NCBI GenBank assembly: GCA_028689025.1 | Contig: JAQTXA010000007.1 | Coordinates: forward strand, 1-64,000 | Source of the DNA: Aliarcobacter sp. | GTDB lineage: Bacteria > Campylobacterota > Campylobacteria > Campylobacterales > Arcobacteraceae | Length of the DNA: 64,000 nt | Direction: 5' to 3' | In this document: positions 52,925 to 61,868 of the stretch, piece by piece | How the letters are laid out: each line of letters begins with the position of its first letter | Position numbering within the stretch: position 1 is the stretch's first letter | Made by a program: the position numbers and the translations under genes | The notes under the pieces: model-generated | Told to the model about the DNA's origin: nothing | Seen by the model: the letters and a program-made list of their open reading frames with translations, nothing else | Databases searched by the model: none

Positions 52925-55588
52925 CTACTTAATACTAGGACTAATACTCTTCCAATCATCTCTTAATGTTTTTACTAATGCAAATTTATCTTTTGGATTT
53001 GCAATTTCTCCATATTCATAAGGAGTAACAACTACTAATCCACCTTTTAAAAGACTCGTAAAAGTATTTGATTCAACTTTTGAACCAGAGAAAATAGAGA
53101 ATTTCATTTCAAAACCACTTATGTCATAAAACTCTGAATTTTTTCTAATTAATTTTTTATATTTATCATATATCAAACAATCAACTACAACTTTAGAGCC
53201 ATCTTCACTTAAATCAATTTTACTTACTTTTCCTATTTGTACATTTTTATAATAAACAGGTGAATCCACATTTACACTTGAAGCTGTTGGATCTTCTACT
53301 TTAAATACTGTTCCAAAATGTGAGTTTTCAACTGAAGGTTGATTTTCTAAACCTTCAAATTTTGTTTGAGGTGTAGGGTTATCACTTTTAATAACTCCAA
53401 TATTTACAGCCATTACAGTTGAACCAGCATTTGCAATCTCTTGAAATGAGATTCTAGGTTTTTTTAAATAAAATAGAGTTCCCTCTTTTGCAATTGAAGC
53501 AAAATCGTTATAAATCAAAGCTTTTACTTCTACTTGTTGTTTTTCATTTAATTTTACTTTTGTAACTTTCCCAACATTTACACCTTTGTAAGTAAGTTGT
53601 GAGAAGTTTTCTTGTAAACCTTCCACATCATTAAAAACAATTGTAATGCTATTTGTTGAGTTTCTCATCTCATCTTCAGAAGCAAAGATTCTCGGTTTAT
53701 CATACTCTATATTTGAATCTATATCAAGGGTAATTGAACCATTTAAAAGTGAAGAGAAATTATCAACTTCAAATAAAATTCCACTAAGACTTGCTTTTAA
53801 ATTTACAACACCTTTTTTATAGAATCTACTTTTTGTTGTGATATATTTTCTAAAATCACTATAGATAAATAAAGATACCTTTGATTTTTTATCATCAAAT
53901 TTTATATCTTTGATAAAACCTATCTCTTGATTTTTATACATAATCGCCATATCAGGTTTTATTTCAAAATCATTATTAAAATCAGCATCTATTGTAAAAC
54001 CATTACTTGATGCTCTTTTTAATTTTTCTACATCTTTAAATGAACTATAAAGTTTAAACTCTTTATTTGAAAGTTTTGCACCCTCTTTTTTGTCTGCAAC
54101 TAGCGCAATTGCACCATTTAACATAGGTTCAACTCCTGAATAATTAATATTCAGATTTAGATTTTTCATCTCGAAGAGTTTTGAACTCATATCATAATAA
54201 AGATTATTGTCATTTATTAAATCTTTATATTTTTCATCTATTAAAAGAGAGATTTTTACATTTTTCAAATCCTCAGTTAAGACATAACTATCAACTTTTC
54301 CTATCTCAATATTTTTATAATAAACTTTTGATTTAGTGCTAATTGAGTTTAAATTCTCACTTAGAAGGTCTATTTTTATATTTGAATTGCTTTTATTTAT
54401 ATCTTTTTTATTTATTGCTTTAAAATTATTTTGGAAATCACCTTTTCTATACTCTAAAGATACAAAATTTCCTTTTACGATATTCCCTAAGTTTTTAACT
54501 CCATCAAATGAAATAACTGGCTCTTCAACAAAAAACTTAGTTTTATTTGTTAATAGATATTTATACTCTTCATATATAAATGCTTTTGTATTTAAACCAT
54601 CTTTATTTAGTTTTACTTCTGTGATTTTTCCTATTTCTATACCCTTATAAATAATAGGAGTATTCTCTTCTATTCCATTTACATCAATAAAATTTATACT
54701 AAAGTACTCTTTATTTTTCAAATCATCTTTTTTTGCATACAAAATATATGGTTCATCTCTTATAATTTTTTCATCTTCTTTATTTGATGTAATAACTGTA
54801 ATTCCACCAACTAATGCGGAATATAAAGAACCTAATTCAATATTTAATCCACTTGCTCCATAAGTAACTTTTAGAGCTTCATTCATAAAAAACTTTGAAC
54901 TTTTATTTACTAAATAGTTAAATTTATCATAAATATATGCTGTGAAATATACTTTTTCATATACAAACTCTTTTGCAATAATCTCACCTATTTGAAAATT
55001 ATTATAAAAAATTGGCGTTCCAACTTCCACATTATCTTTATCATTTGCAATTAAAGAGACATAATATCCATCATTTTCAAACTCATCATTTGGTTGGGTA
55101 TCTAAGCCTTCAAAAAAGTATTTAGGTTTTCCCTCTTGAAACTCTTTTTGAGTTTTAAAAATTGGTGACAACTCAATTTTATATCCACTAATTAAAGTAT
55201 TTAATCCTGATATTTTAGTCAATGAAATAGTTGGTTTTTTTATCCAAAATTGAGAACTTTCACTTGCTACATATTTTGCTACTTCATTATCAATTAAAAA
55301 ATTTACTTTTACACTTTTTAAATCTTCATGAATACTAATTTTTGTAACTTTTCCAAGTTGTAAACCTTTGTATTCTAAAGGAGTAACACCCTCTTTTAGT
55401 CCCTCTGCACTTTTAAATACAACTGTAATATTTGTACCTTTTTTCATATAAGATTCATAGGCAATCCAACCTAAAATTCCCAAAATTATTAAAGGTAAAA
55501 CCCAAATAAATGAAATTGATTTTTTATCTTCTATTTTAGGTTCATAAACTTCTTGTTTTATATCTTGTTCTATTAATTTTTTACTCAT
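52925..55588 (-). CDS. letB: LetB/PqiB-type MCE protein with seven MCE domains
   Basis: This is an inner-membrane anchored, periplasm-spanning tunnel protein for phospholipid transport. The ATG at 55588 gives about 887 residues, matching E. coli LetB (YebT). It has one membrane helix (FIWVLPLIILGILGWIAYES) and seven MCE repeats, each with a YKGLQLGKV-like turn: YKGLQLGKVTKI, YNNFQIGEII, YKGIEIGKITEV, YKNIEIGKVDSY, YKNQEIGFIKD, YKGVNVGKVTKV and YKNVQIGKVSKI. The ATG at 55588 overlaps the preceding gene by 8 nt and has an AAGGA upstream. A TTG at 55609 would add seven residues. Confidence 0.92.
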   Translation of the reverse strand: MSKKLIEQDIKQEVYEPKIEDKKSISFIWVLPLIILGILGWIAYESYMKKGTNITVVFKSAEGLKEGVTPLEYKGLQLGKVTKISIHEDLKSVKVNFLIDNEVAKYVASESSQFWIKKPTISLTKISGLNTLISGYKIELSPIFKTQKEFQEGKPKYFFEGLDTQPNDEFENDGYYVSLIANDKDNVEVGTPIFYNNFQIGEIIAKEFVYEKVYFTAYIYDKFNYLVNKSSKFFMNEALKVTYGASGLNIELGSLYSALVGGITVITSNKEDEKIIRDEPYILYAKKDDLKNKEYFSINFIDVNGIEENTPIIYKGIEIGKITEVKLNKDGLNTKAFIYEEYKYLLTNKTKFFVEEPVISFDGVKNLGNIVKGNFVSLEYRKGDFQNNFKAINKKDINKSNSNIKIDLLSENLNSISTKSKVYYKNIEIGKVDSYVLTEDLKNVKISLLIDEKYKDLINDNNLYYDMSSKLFEMKNLNLNINYSGVEPMLNGAIALVADKKEGAKLSNKEFKLYSSFKDVEKLKRASSNGFTIDADFNNDFEIKPDMAIMYKNQEIGFIKDIKFDDKKSKVSLFIYSDFRKYITTKSRFYKKGVVNLKASLSGILFEVDNFSSLLNGSITLDIDSNIEYDKPRIFASEDEMRNSTNSITIVFNDVEGLQENFSQLTYKGVNVGKVTKVKLNEKQQVEVKALIYNDFASIAKEGTLFYLKKPRISFQEIANAGSTVMAVNIGVIKSDNPTPQTKFEGLENQPSVENSHFGTVFKVEDPTASSVNVDSPVYYKNVQIGKVSKIDLSEDGSKVVVDCLIYDKYKKLIRKNSEFYDISGFEMKFSIFSGSKVESNTFTSLLKGGLVVVTPYEYGEIANPKDKFALVKTLRDDWKSISPSIK

Positions 55589-56162
55589 CCCAAATAATCC
55601 TTGTATCAAATCTATTTGCTGCTATCATTGTTAATATTACCATTAAAGCAAAAGAGGTTGCAGCAATTCCTCCTTTTATGTTAAAAATCTCATCAAGTTG
55701 AACTATTGAAGCCAAAAGTGCAACCACATAAATATCAATCATTGACCATTTTCCAATGGCTTCTACAAATTTAAATATTAATATTTTTCTATTGTTATGC
55801 ATTTTTACATTTACTTTTAAGGAAATAAAAATAAAAAGTAAACCCGCTAACTTTACCATGGGGATTATCACACTTGCAGTGAATACTACAATTGCAATGA
55901 AATAACTTCCTTGTCCTAAAAAACTAATAACACCTTCTAAAATAGTGCTTTCAATTTTTACGCCAAGTCTTGTAACTTCCATTATAGGATAAAGCATAGC
56001 TGGAATATATAACAATATTGCACAAATTGTAAGGGCAAGGGAAACTTGTAAAGAGTCTTTTATTCGTTTTCGTACAATATGATTACATCTTGTACATACG
56101 AAATTATCAAAGTTTTCTCTTTCATACATTTTGTGGCAGTTTTTACAAGATATTAAAACCAT
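55581..56162 (-). CDS. PqiA/LetA-like membrane protein, C-terminal half
   Basis: This 193-residue protein has an N-terminal four-Cys zinc ribbon (CKNCHKMYERENFDNFVCTRCNH is the run; key Cys 6, 9, 23, 26). Four hydrophobic segments in the PqiA pattern follow, with YPIMEVTRLGVKIESTILEG, MVKLAGLLFIFISLK and EAIGKWSMIDIYVVALLASI. LetA of E. coli is one chain with two such halves. Here the halves are separate adjacent genes. It starts at the stop of the first half and overlaps letB. It likely helps lipid loading. Confidence 0.9.
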   Translation of the reverse strand: MVLISCKNCHKMYERENFDNFVCTRCNHIVRKRIKDSLQVSLALTICAILLYIPAMLYPIMEVTRLGVKIESTILEGVISFLGQGSYFIAIVVFTASVIIPMVKLAGLLFIFISLKVNVKMHNNRKILIFKFVEAIGKWSMIDIYVVALLASIVQLDEIFNIKGGIAATSFALMVILTMIAANRFDTRIIWDE

Positions 56163-56762
56163 TTATTCCTCATCAAATACACTTTTACCCTCAAATTTTC
56201 TATTTGACATATAAAAACAGAAAATATAAGCCAACATAACATAAAAACCTACATCAAATTTTGTTGAATTAACCATTCCAATTAGTTTTATATATGTAAC
56301 AATCACACTTATAATAAATACTTCAATAAATCCCCAATGTCTAAAAAAATGAAAACTATCATGAAGTAAAGTATCTGTAAAAAGTCTTATATTAGTCTTA
56401 TCTTGAATAAAAGCAAATATTATTACTAAAGAGTTTAAAATGGGAGCTAGGATAATTGTAAAAAAAACTATAAGTGCCACAAAAAAGAAATTTTCTTCAA
56501 ATAAAATCAAAACAGTTCCAATTAAAGTAGCTCTTAATTCATTTTCATTTATATTTAATGTAATAATTGGATAAATATTTAAAAGTCCAAATAATAAAAG
56601 TGCAGAAATAGAATAATATAAAGAGTCATTGCTGTGTTTTTTTTCAGCTTTTATTTTACTATTGCATCTAGGACATCTTTGTGTAGTAGTTATTTCTTGG
56701 TGTTTTTTTATAAATAAACCACAATTATAACACTCTACTATATCATCAATATTTTTGTCCAT
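56163..56762 (-). CDS. PqiA/LetA-like membrane protein, N-terminal half
   Basis: This is a 199-residue protein with the same design as the following gene: a zinc ribbon (CYNCGLFIKKHQ, then RCPRCNSKI) and four membrane segments (YYSISALLLFGLLNIYPIIT, FVALIVFFTIILAPILNS, FRHWGFIEVFIISVIVTYIK). It is the first gene of the LetAB-type unit: its stop abuts the start of the second half, and letB follows. ATG 56762 is near the divergent globin gene. The split arrangement implies a heterodimer. Confidence 0.9.
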   Translation of the reverse strand: MDKNIDDIVECYNCGLFIKKHQEITTTQRCPRCNSKIKAEKKHSNDSLYYSISALLLFGLLNIYPIITLNINENELRATLIGTVLILFEENFFFVALIVFFTIILAPILNSLVIIFAFIQDKTNIRLFTDTLLHDSFHFFRHWGFIEVFIISVIVTYIKLIGMVNSTKFDVGFYVMLAYIFCFYMSNRKFEGKSVFDEE

Positions 56763-56841
56763 AAAATTCTACCCTTTTAGTTTTGGCATTCTAACATAGT
56801 AAACTTTTTTTCATTCTAAAAACTCTTTAAAATTAAATATA

Positions 56842-56854
56842 TTGTATTATACAA
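56842..56854. promoter_or_regulatory. Short inverted repeat upstream of the globin gene
   Basis: TTGTAT-t-ATACAA is a perfect 6-1-6 inverted repeat, 45-57 nt before the globin ATG and on the other side of letA. It could bind a regulator, but the match to known boxes such as the NssR (TTAAC-N4-GTTAA) site is poor. Confidence 0.3.
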
Positions 56855-56898
56855 ATGCAATTATGCAATAAACTACTATTTTTTAAAGGTTAATAAAA

Positions 56899-57333
56899 AT
56901 GCAATTTACTATAACTCAAGCACAAATAGGAGAAAGACCTCCTGTTGTAAAACCAGTACCTGAAGTTTTAAAATTTTTAGGTGAAGAAAAAATGAGAAAG
57001 ATAATCTCAGACCACTACGATTTACTAAGAGTTAGTAATATCAAAGGACTATTTCCTCCAACTGATGAAGGATTTGAAATGGCAAAAAAACACTCTGCTG
57101 ATTTCTTCATTCAAATTTGTGGAGGACCTGATTATTTTAATCAAAGTAGAGGTGCTCCAATGATGGCAGGACGTCATGCTGCTTTTAAAATTACTTCAGA
57201 AGCTAGAATGATTTGGCTTGAATCTTATATCAAAGTTCTAGAACCAATTGAAATGCCAGATGATTTAAAACAATCTTTTTGGAACTATTTAGATATTTTT
57301 TCAATTTGGATGGTTAATACTCCACAAGATTAA
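56899..57333 (+). CDS. Truncated haemoglobin, group II-like
   Basis: This 144-residue globin has a proximal His93 in the RHAAFKI context (GAPMMAGRHAAFKITSEARM) and Trp106, as in group II truncated globins. The run GGPDYFNQSRG (about residues 75-85) is the family's turn. The N-terminal extension of about 25 residues (MQFTITQAQIGERPP) is long for group II. Such proteins bind O2, NO or peroxide. In Campylobacter, truncated globins help with nitrosative or oxygen stress. It is next to a haem-motif sensor gene, 158 nt away, and a strong terminator separates them. Confidence 0.88.
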   Translation: MQFTITQAQIGERPPVVKPVPEVLKFLGEEKMRKIISDHYDLLRVSNIKGLFPPTDEGFEMAKKHSADFFIQICGGPDYFNQSRGAPMMAGRHAAFKITSEARMIWLESYIKVLEPIEMPDDLKQSFWNYLDIFSIWMVNTPQD

Positions 57334-57362
57334 TAAAGATGGGTTTAATTCCCATTTTTATT
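57332..57362 (+). terminator. Terminator of the globin gene
   Basis: A 12-bp stem (aataaagatggg / cccatttttatt, one G-T pair) with a 7-nt loop is followed by an AT-rich stretch. It starts at the globin stop codon. Confidence 0.8.
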
Positions 57363-57491
57363 AAATAATAATTATTCTCTCCCTATTTTTCAAGCTTTCT
57401 TTTAAATTAATAATATTTAATTACAATTTATACATCTAAATCAACTTTTTTTCGCTAATATTTTGGAATTAACTTTTTTAGGACCCAAAAT

Positions 57492-60047
57492 ATGAAAAAG
57501 ACTTTCAAAAATTACATCTTTTCAAGACAGATAATATTAGTAACATTAATTTTCCTAATCTGTTTTATTTTTAGTACTTATCTACATACAACCCTCACAA
57601 AACAGGAAGCTTTAAAACATTCAGATGCAATATCAAATCAAGTTTTTTCTTCAATGTATCAAGTAATGAGAAAAGGATGGAGCAAAGATGATGTGAAACT
57701 ATTTACAAAATCTTTAGAAAAAAACTTTGAAAGTAGTAATTATGAAATTAATATTTACCGAGGAGATAAAGTAAGACAACTTTTTGGAGATATTGATGAA
57801 AAAGCAAAAGATTCAACCCTTGTTGATATTTTAAATGGAAAAATAGAAAAATATGATGATTTTCAAAATAATATCGTAAGAAATATTATGCCTTTAAAAG
57901 CTACAAATGATTGTAAAGCTTGTCACGTAAATGTTCAAGCAGGTGACGTTCTTGGAGCACTAGAAGTAAAACAAAATTTAAATTCAATTTTTACAGAATC
58001 TAAATATCAATATATTGCATTTTTCCTGATAATAATTCCTATATTTTATATTCTTGCTTTTTTATCAACAAGATACACAACAAGACAGATACTTGATAGT
58101 CTATCTCTTTTTAATGATAAAGTTAGAAGTATTAATTCTGTACAAGATTTTAAAGCATTTGACTCAAAAAATATTGATTTATATTTCAAAGAGTTTAATG
58201 AAATTGTTGAAAATGTAGATTTAATGGCTGAGAAATTAAAAATAGTTGCAGTAGATAAAGAACTATTAGAGTTTGAAATAAGACTTTTAGATAAATTTAT
58301 TATTACTTCTGATGTGGTAAAAGATTGGCGAGAGTATATTTGTGATTTATTAATAGAAATAAATAAAATCATGGAAACTTATACATTAATGACTATTTTT
58401 AGAGTTGGTGAAGATCAATTTGAAGTTGATATTTTCTGGCTAGGAATGCCAAAAGATCATCAAAAAGAGGTTTTTGATGCTTATATAAATAAAACAATAA
58501 AAGAGTCAGAATATTTCAAAGAGATGACAGACTTTACAATAAAACATGTTGTTGCAGATAGAAATAATTGCTTAAATGACTTAGTTGAAGAAGAGATTGA
58601 GTATCGTTCAAAATCTTTATTTTTAGATACTCCAAAAATTGGAGGAATTGTAGGAATTGGTTTACAATCTGTTTTTGCAAGTGATCCAGTTAGATATATT
58701 GTAATTGACTCAATTTTAACAACTATGGCAAATCTTGTAGGTTCAGTAAAAGCTATTCATAAATATACTCAAGATTTAGAATATTACGCAGCACGTGATC
58801 CATTAACTGATTTATTTAATCAAAGAGTTTTCAATGACATGATGAGTTATGAAATAAAAAGAGCTGCAAAACATGAATATCCATTTGCTTTAATGGTTAT
58901 TGATTGTGATAACTTCAAACCTATTAATGATAATTTTGGTCATGCTTTTGGGGATAAATTCTTACAAACAGTTGCAAATATTCTTGAAGATGAAAAAAGA
59001 GATGAAGATATAGTTGCAAGATATGGAGGAGATGAATTTACAATTATTCTTCCTGAATGTGATGAAAATGGTGCATTAACTGTTGCAAATAGAATCTCAA
59101 AAAAAATTGAATCTGAAAAACTTATTGCACCAGATGGATCAAGGGTTGGTATTACTATTTCTATTGGAATTTGTGTTTATCCAACTCACACTCTATCGCA
59201 AAAAGATATGTTTATAATTGCTGATTCAATGATGTATCAAGCAAAAGAAGAGGGTAAAAACTCTATTAAAATTCCAAATGAAAATGATGTTTCTAATATT
59301 TTAAAAACAAATCAAGAAAAATCTTCTCTTTTAATTAGAGCTATTGAGAATGATGAAATTCATCCATATTTCCAACCTATAAAACCAGCTAATTCAAAAA
59401 ATGATTTAGTAATTCATGAACTACTAATGAGAATAAATCAAGATGGAAGAATAGTTTCAGCTTTTGAATTTATTGAAATTGCAGAAGCAAGAGGACTTAT
59501 AAATACTATGGATTTAATGGTTATTGAAAAAGCCTTTAAAGAGATTCAACGAACACAATATGAAGGTATTTTATTTATTAACTTATCTCCAAAATCATTA
59601 ATTGTTGGAGACTTTATTAATAAAATAAATGGTTTTGTTAATAAATATGATATCCAAAGGGAAAAAATAGTATTTGAAATTACCGAAAGAGAAACTGTTA
59701 AAAACTTCTCATTATTAGAAAAATTCGTACATAATCTAAAAGCAGATGGTTATAAATTTGCCATTGATGACTTTGGTTCTGGATTCTCATCATTCCACTA
59801 TATTAAAAAGTTCCCAATTGATTATGTAAAAATTGATGGTGATTTTATTATAAATATAAATAAAGATGAAAAAGACAGAGCTTTTGTAAATAGTATTGTA
59901 ACTTTAGCAAAAGAGTTAAAAATACATACTATTGCAGAGTTTGTTGAAAATCAAGAGATAGTTGAAATTCTAGATGAGTTAGAAATTGATTATTATCAAG
60001 GTTTTCATATTGGAAAACCAAGTGACAAGTTTATCTCTTTTGATTAA
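57492..60047 (+). CDS. Periplasmic c-type-haem (CxxCH) sensor with GGDEF and EAL domains
   Basis: This 851-residue sensor has TM1 at about residues 12-32 and TM2 at 177-196, enclosing a periplasmic domain with a CxxCH motif (Cys141, Cys144, His145; NDCKACHVNVQAGDVLGALE). The motif is typical of covalently bound haem. A HAMP-like and a large helical/GAF-like region follow (about 200-435). The GGDEF domain has an intact RYGGDEFTIILPE (about 512-516). The EAL domain is altered in its signature (IHELLMRIN, ELL instead of EAL) but keeps FINLSPKSL, FEITERETVK, AIDDFGSGFSS and YVKIDGDFI. It is likely a c-di-GMP enzyme controlled by a gas or redox signal. Confidence 0.9.
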   Translation: MKKTFKNYIFSRQIILVTLIFLICFIFSTYLHTTLTKQEALKHSDAISNQVFSSMYQVMRKGWSKDDVKLFTKSLEKNFESSNYEINIYRGDKVRQLFGDIDEKAKDSTLVDILNGKIEKYDDFQNNIVRNIMPLKATNDCKACHVNVQAGDVLGALEVKQNLNSIFTESKYQYIAFFLIIIPIFYILAFLSTRYTTRQILDSLSLFNDKVRSINSVQDFKAFDSKNIDLYFKEFNEIVENVDLMAEKLKIVAVDKELLEFEIRLLDKFIITSDVVKDWREYICDLLIEINKIMETYTLMTIFRVGEDQFEVDIFWLGMPKDHQKEVFDAYINKTIKESEYFKEMTDFTIKHVVADRNNCLNDLVEEEIEYRSKSLFLDTPKIGGIVGIGLQSVFASDPVRYIVIDSILTTMANLVGSVKAIHKYTQDLEYYAARDPLTDLFNQRVFNDMMSYEIKRAAKHEYPFALMVIDCDNFKPINDNFGHAFGDKFLQTVANILEDEKRDEDIVARYGGDEFTIILPECDENGALTVANRISKKIESEKLIAPDGSRVGITISIGICVYPTHTLSQKDMFIIADSMMYQAKEEGKNSIKIPNENDVSNILKTNQEKSSLLIRAIENDEIHPYFQPIKPANSKNDLVIHELLMRINQDGRIVSAFEFIEIAEARGLINTMDLMVIEKAFKEIQRTQYEGILFINLSPKSLIVGDFINKINGFVNKYDIQREKIVFEITERETVKNFSLLEKFVHNLKADGYKFAIDDFGSGFSSFHYIKKFPIDYVKIDGDFIININKDEKDRAFVNSIVTLAKELKIHTIAEFVENQEIVEILDELEIDYYQGFHIGKPSDKFISFD

Positions 60048-60058
60048 GAGATAAACTT
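60027..60058. terminator. Bidirectional terminator between the GGDEF-EAL and SagB-type genes
   Basis: A perfect 13-bp stem (aagtttatctctt / aagagataaactt) with a 6-nt loop contains the stop codon of the plus-strand gene. It ends at the stop of the minus-strand gene. Confidence 0.75.
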
Positions 60059-61359
60059 TAGTTTCCAATAGCTAAAGCGTATAGTACCATTGTATTTTCT
60101 TCAATAAACTCACAAACTTCATCATCATAATAAGCCCCTATTCCACTACAACCAATATCTAAATAGTTTGAAGCAATATAAAGTCTATGTCCAATAATTC
60201 CAGCTTTTTGATACAGTTCTTGATAGTTTTTAGCTTTTGATGTTAAGAAAAAAGTAACGGCACTTGATTTTCCCAAATCTTGCTCTAGGCATAAATATCC
60301 TGCTTTTGAGTTAAAATCACCAGTTCTAAGCAGTTCACCATTTTTATAAAGACCTAAAATCATTCCTTCAACTCTATTTATAGTGTAATAAATATCAACT
60401 TGCTCATCACAATCGCTTTTTATTGTTTGATTTACAACACCCATTATTGATTCAAATTCAAGTTTAGAGATACTTTGTTTTGTAAACTCTCGTATTGATC
60501 TTCTTTTAAAAATTGTATCTTGAAGTTTTTGTTTTTGAAAATTAAAAATAGCTCTTTTTTCTTGAGCTTTTTTATCATAGATTTTTAAACTCTCTTTGTA
60601 AGCAATTTCAACCATCTCATTTTTTTCAAAAAAACTTATGTTTTCATCAACATAACTTGCTCCATCTAAAGTTGGAAGTTCTAAGGAAAAACTCTCTTTT
60701 TTAGACTCTTTTTTATCTCCAACAATCACAATAGAAGTAAAAAATTCTTTCTCATCAAAGCTAAAAAACTCATTTAACTTCTCTTTTGAAAAATCATATA
60801 AAATCTCAAAATCTCTATCAAATAAATAAGAGCTAACTTCCATTGTTCCAATTAGATGTCCAGCATCCAATAAACAATATCTAAACGCCCTATTTTTATA
60901 TTTCCAAGAAGACCTAAAATATATTGATGAAATAAAAAATATAAAACCATCTACGCTATATGAAAGATTTAAAAGATTTTCTATTCCCTCATTAGGTTCA
61001 AGTTTATAAAGTAACACTGCACTTGAACTTCCAACTTCTAAATGATAAATTCCATCATCAAAACCATCTACATTTCGCACTTGAAAATAGACTTCATTTG
61101 GATATAAAGCACCAGCACTTGGATTTACTCTTAAATAATATTCAACACCTGGATAAGTTTTTTTAGCACTTATTCCACTAATTAAATACAAAAAATTATA
61201 GTTTTTATTTTCTGAGTTTAAATGAACTCTTTTATAATCTTTTGAATAAAATTTAAATTTATTTGGTGGATTATTCCAATCTACTCTATTTGGATTTGTT
61301 CGTATTGAATTATATGAGTGTTTTGTGTTTTGGTGGTAGCTGTTTAAGGGTATTAACAT
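60058..61359 (-). CDS. SagB/ThcOx family dehydrogenase (nitroreductase fold)
   Basis: This is a two-domain flavoprotein of the SagB/ThcOx family. The N-terminal half contains NSYHQNTKHSYNSIRTNPNR, WNNPPNKFKFY and GVEYYLRVNPSAGALYPNEV (a conserved family stretch). The C-terminal half has RRSIREFTKQSISKLEFESI, the FMN-binding start, and AGIIGHRLYIASNYLDIGCSGIGAYYDDE. SagB enzymes oxidise azolines made by cyclodehydratases. No cyclodehydratase or precursor peptide is nearby, so the substrate is unknown. I start at ATG 61359 (433 aa); a TTG at 61368 adds three residues. Confidence 0.9.
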   Translation of the reverse strand: MLIPLNSYHQNTKHSYNSIRTNPNRVDWNNPPNKFKFYSKDYKRVHLNSENKNYNFLYLISGISAKKTYPGVEYYLRVNPSAGALYPNEVYFQVRNVDGFDDGIYHLEVGSSSAVLLYKLEPNEGIENLLNLSYSVDGFIFFISSIYFRSSWKYKNRAFRYCLLDAGHLIGTMEVSSYLFDRDFEILYDFSKEKLNEFFSFDEKEFFTSIVIVGDKKESKKESFSLELPTLDGASYVDENISFFEKNEMVEIAYKESLKIYDKKAQEKRAIFNFQKQKLQDTIFKRRSIREFTKQSISKLEFESIMGVVNQTIKSDCDEQVDIYYTINRVEGMILGLYKNGELLRTGDFNSKAGYLCLEQDLGKSSAVTFFLTSKAKNYQELYQKAGIIGHRLYIASNYLDIGCSGIGAYYDDEVCEFIEENTMVLYALAIGN

Positions 61360-61389
61360 AAAGTTCAACTTTTAGTAGTTGAACTTTAT
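61358..61389. promoter_or_regulatory. Hairpin joining the outer-membrane protein stop and the SagB start
   Basis: A perfect 13-bp inverted repeat (ataaagttcaact / agttgaactttat) with a 6-nt loop covers the stop of the upstream gene. It ends at the ATG of the SagB gene, with no AGGA site. It may terminate some transcripts or control coupled translation. Confidence 0.55.
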
Positions 61390-61854
61390 TGCAAGTTTTG
61401 ATGTGTCATAAGTATAATCTCTTGGAGAATCATACATATCTACAGTTTTATAACTTCCCTCAAGTGATACATTTGAAGTAAGTCTATACTCTAAAGAACC
61501 ACCATATCCAAGACCTAATGCTGAGCCACTATCAACACTTTGAGCAACACCAGTACCAAGTGCGAAACCAGTTAAATTCTCAATTATTTCATAACCAGCT
61601 CTTAAATCCATATCAGCACTAATTACTTCAACACCATTTTTTGCGCTACCATAAGATAAACTGTTTCCAAAACCTAAAATAATTCCATTATCTATTCTAG
61701 TATTTGATGTATATCCAATACCATATTGTGTATAACTATCTCCATCTATTTTTGCAGCAGTTGCACCAACAGATATTTTTGTATCAAATTCATTTGCAGT
61801 TAATACAGATGTTAAACCTGCTACTAATGAAATTACTACCAAACTTTTTTTCAT
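61372..61854 (-). CDS. Small outer-membrane beta-barrel-like protein
   Basis: This 160-residue protein has a signal peptide (MKKSLVVISLVAGLTSVLTA). The mature part is rich in Gly, Ser, Tyr and alternating strands: ISVGATAAKIDGDSYTQYGI, NSLSYGSAKNGVEVISADMD, RAGYEIIENLTGFALGTGVA, LEYRLTSNVSLEGSYKTVD. It ends in an aromatic-like LAIKFNY, a typical last strand of outer-membrane barrels. It likely forms an eight-stranded barrel of the OmpA-barrel/opacity type. A GGGAAA site lies upstream. The SagB gene begins 4-13 nt after its stop. Confidence 0.7.
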   Translation of the reverse strand: MKKSLVVISLVAGLTSVLTANEFDTKISVGATAAKIDGDSYTQYGIGYTSNTRIDNGIILGFGNSLSYGSAKNGVEVISADMDLRAGYEIIENLTGFALGTGVAQSVDSGSALGLGYGGSLEYRLTSNVSLEGSYKTVDMYDSPRDYTYDTSKLAIKFNY

Positions 61855-61868
61855 AAATATTTCCCTTT

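Noticed and set aside
38600-53000. Prophage or integrative element with clear boundaries
   Set aside because: No integrase, no att-like repeats at tRNA genes and no structural phage genes. The accessory genes are interspersed with core genes such as htpG and ciaB.
58046-58372. 108-codon minus-strand ORF inside the haem-sensor gene
   Set aside because: Shadow of a real gene on the other strand, Ser/Leu-rich low-complexity translation.
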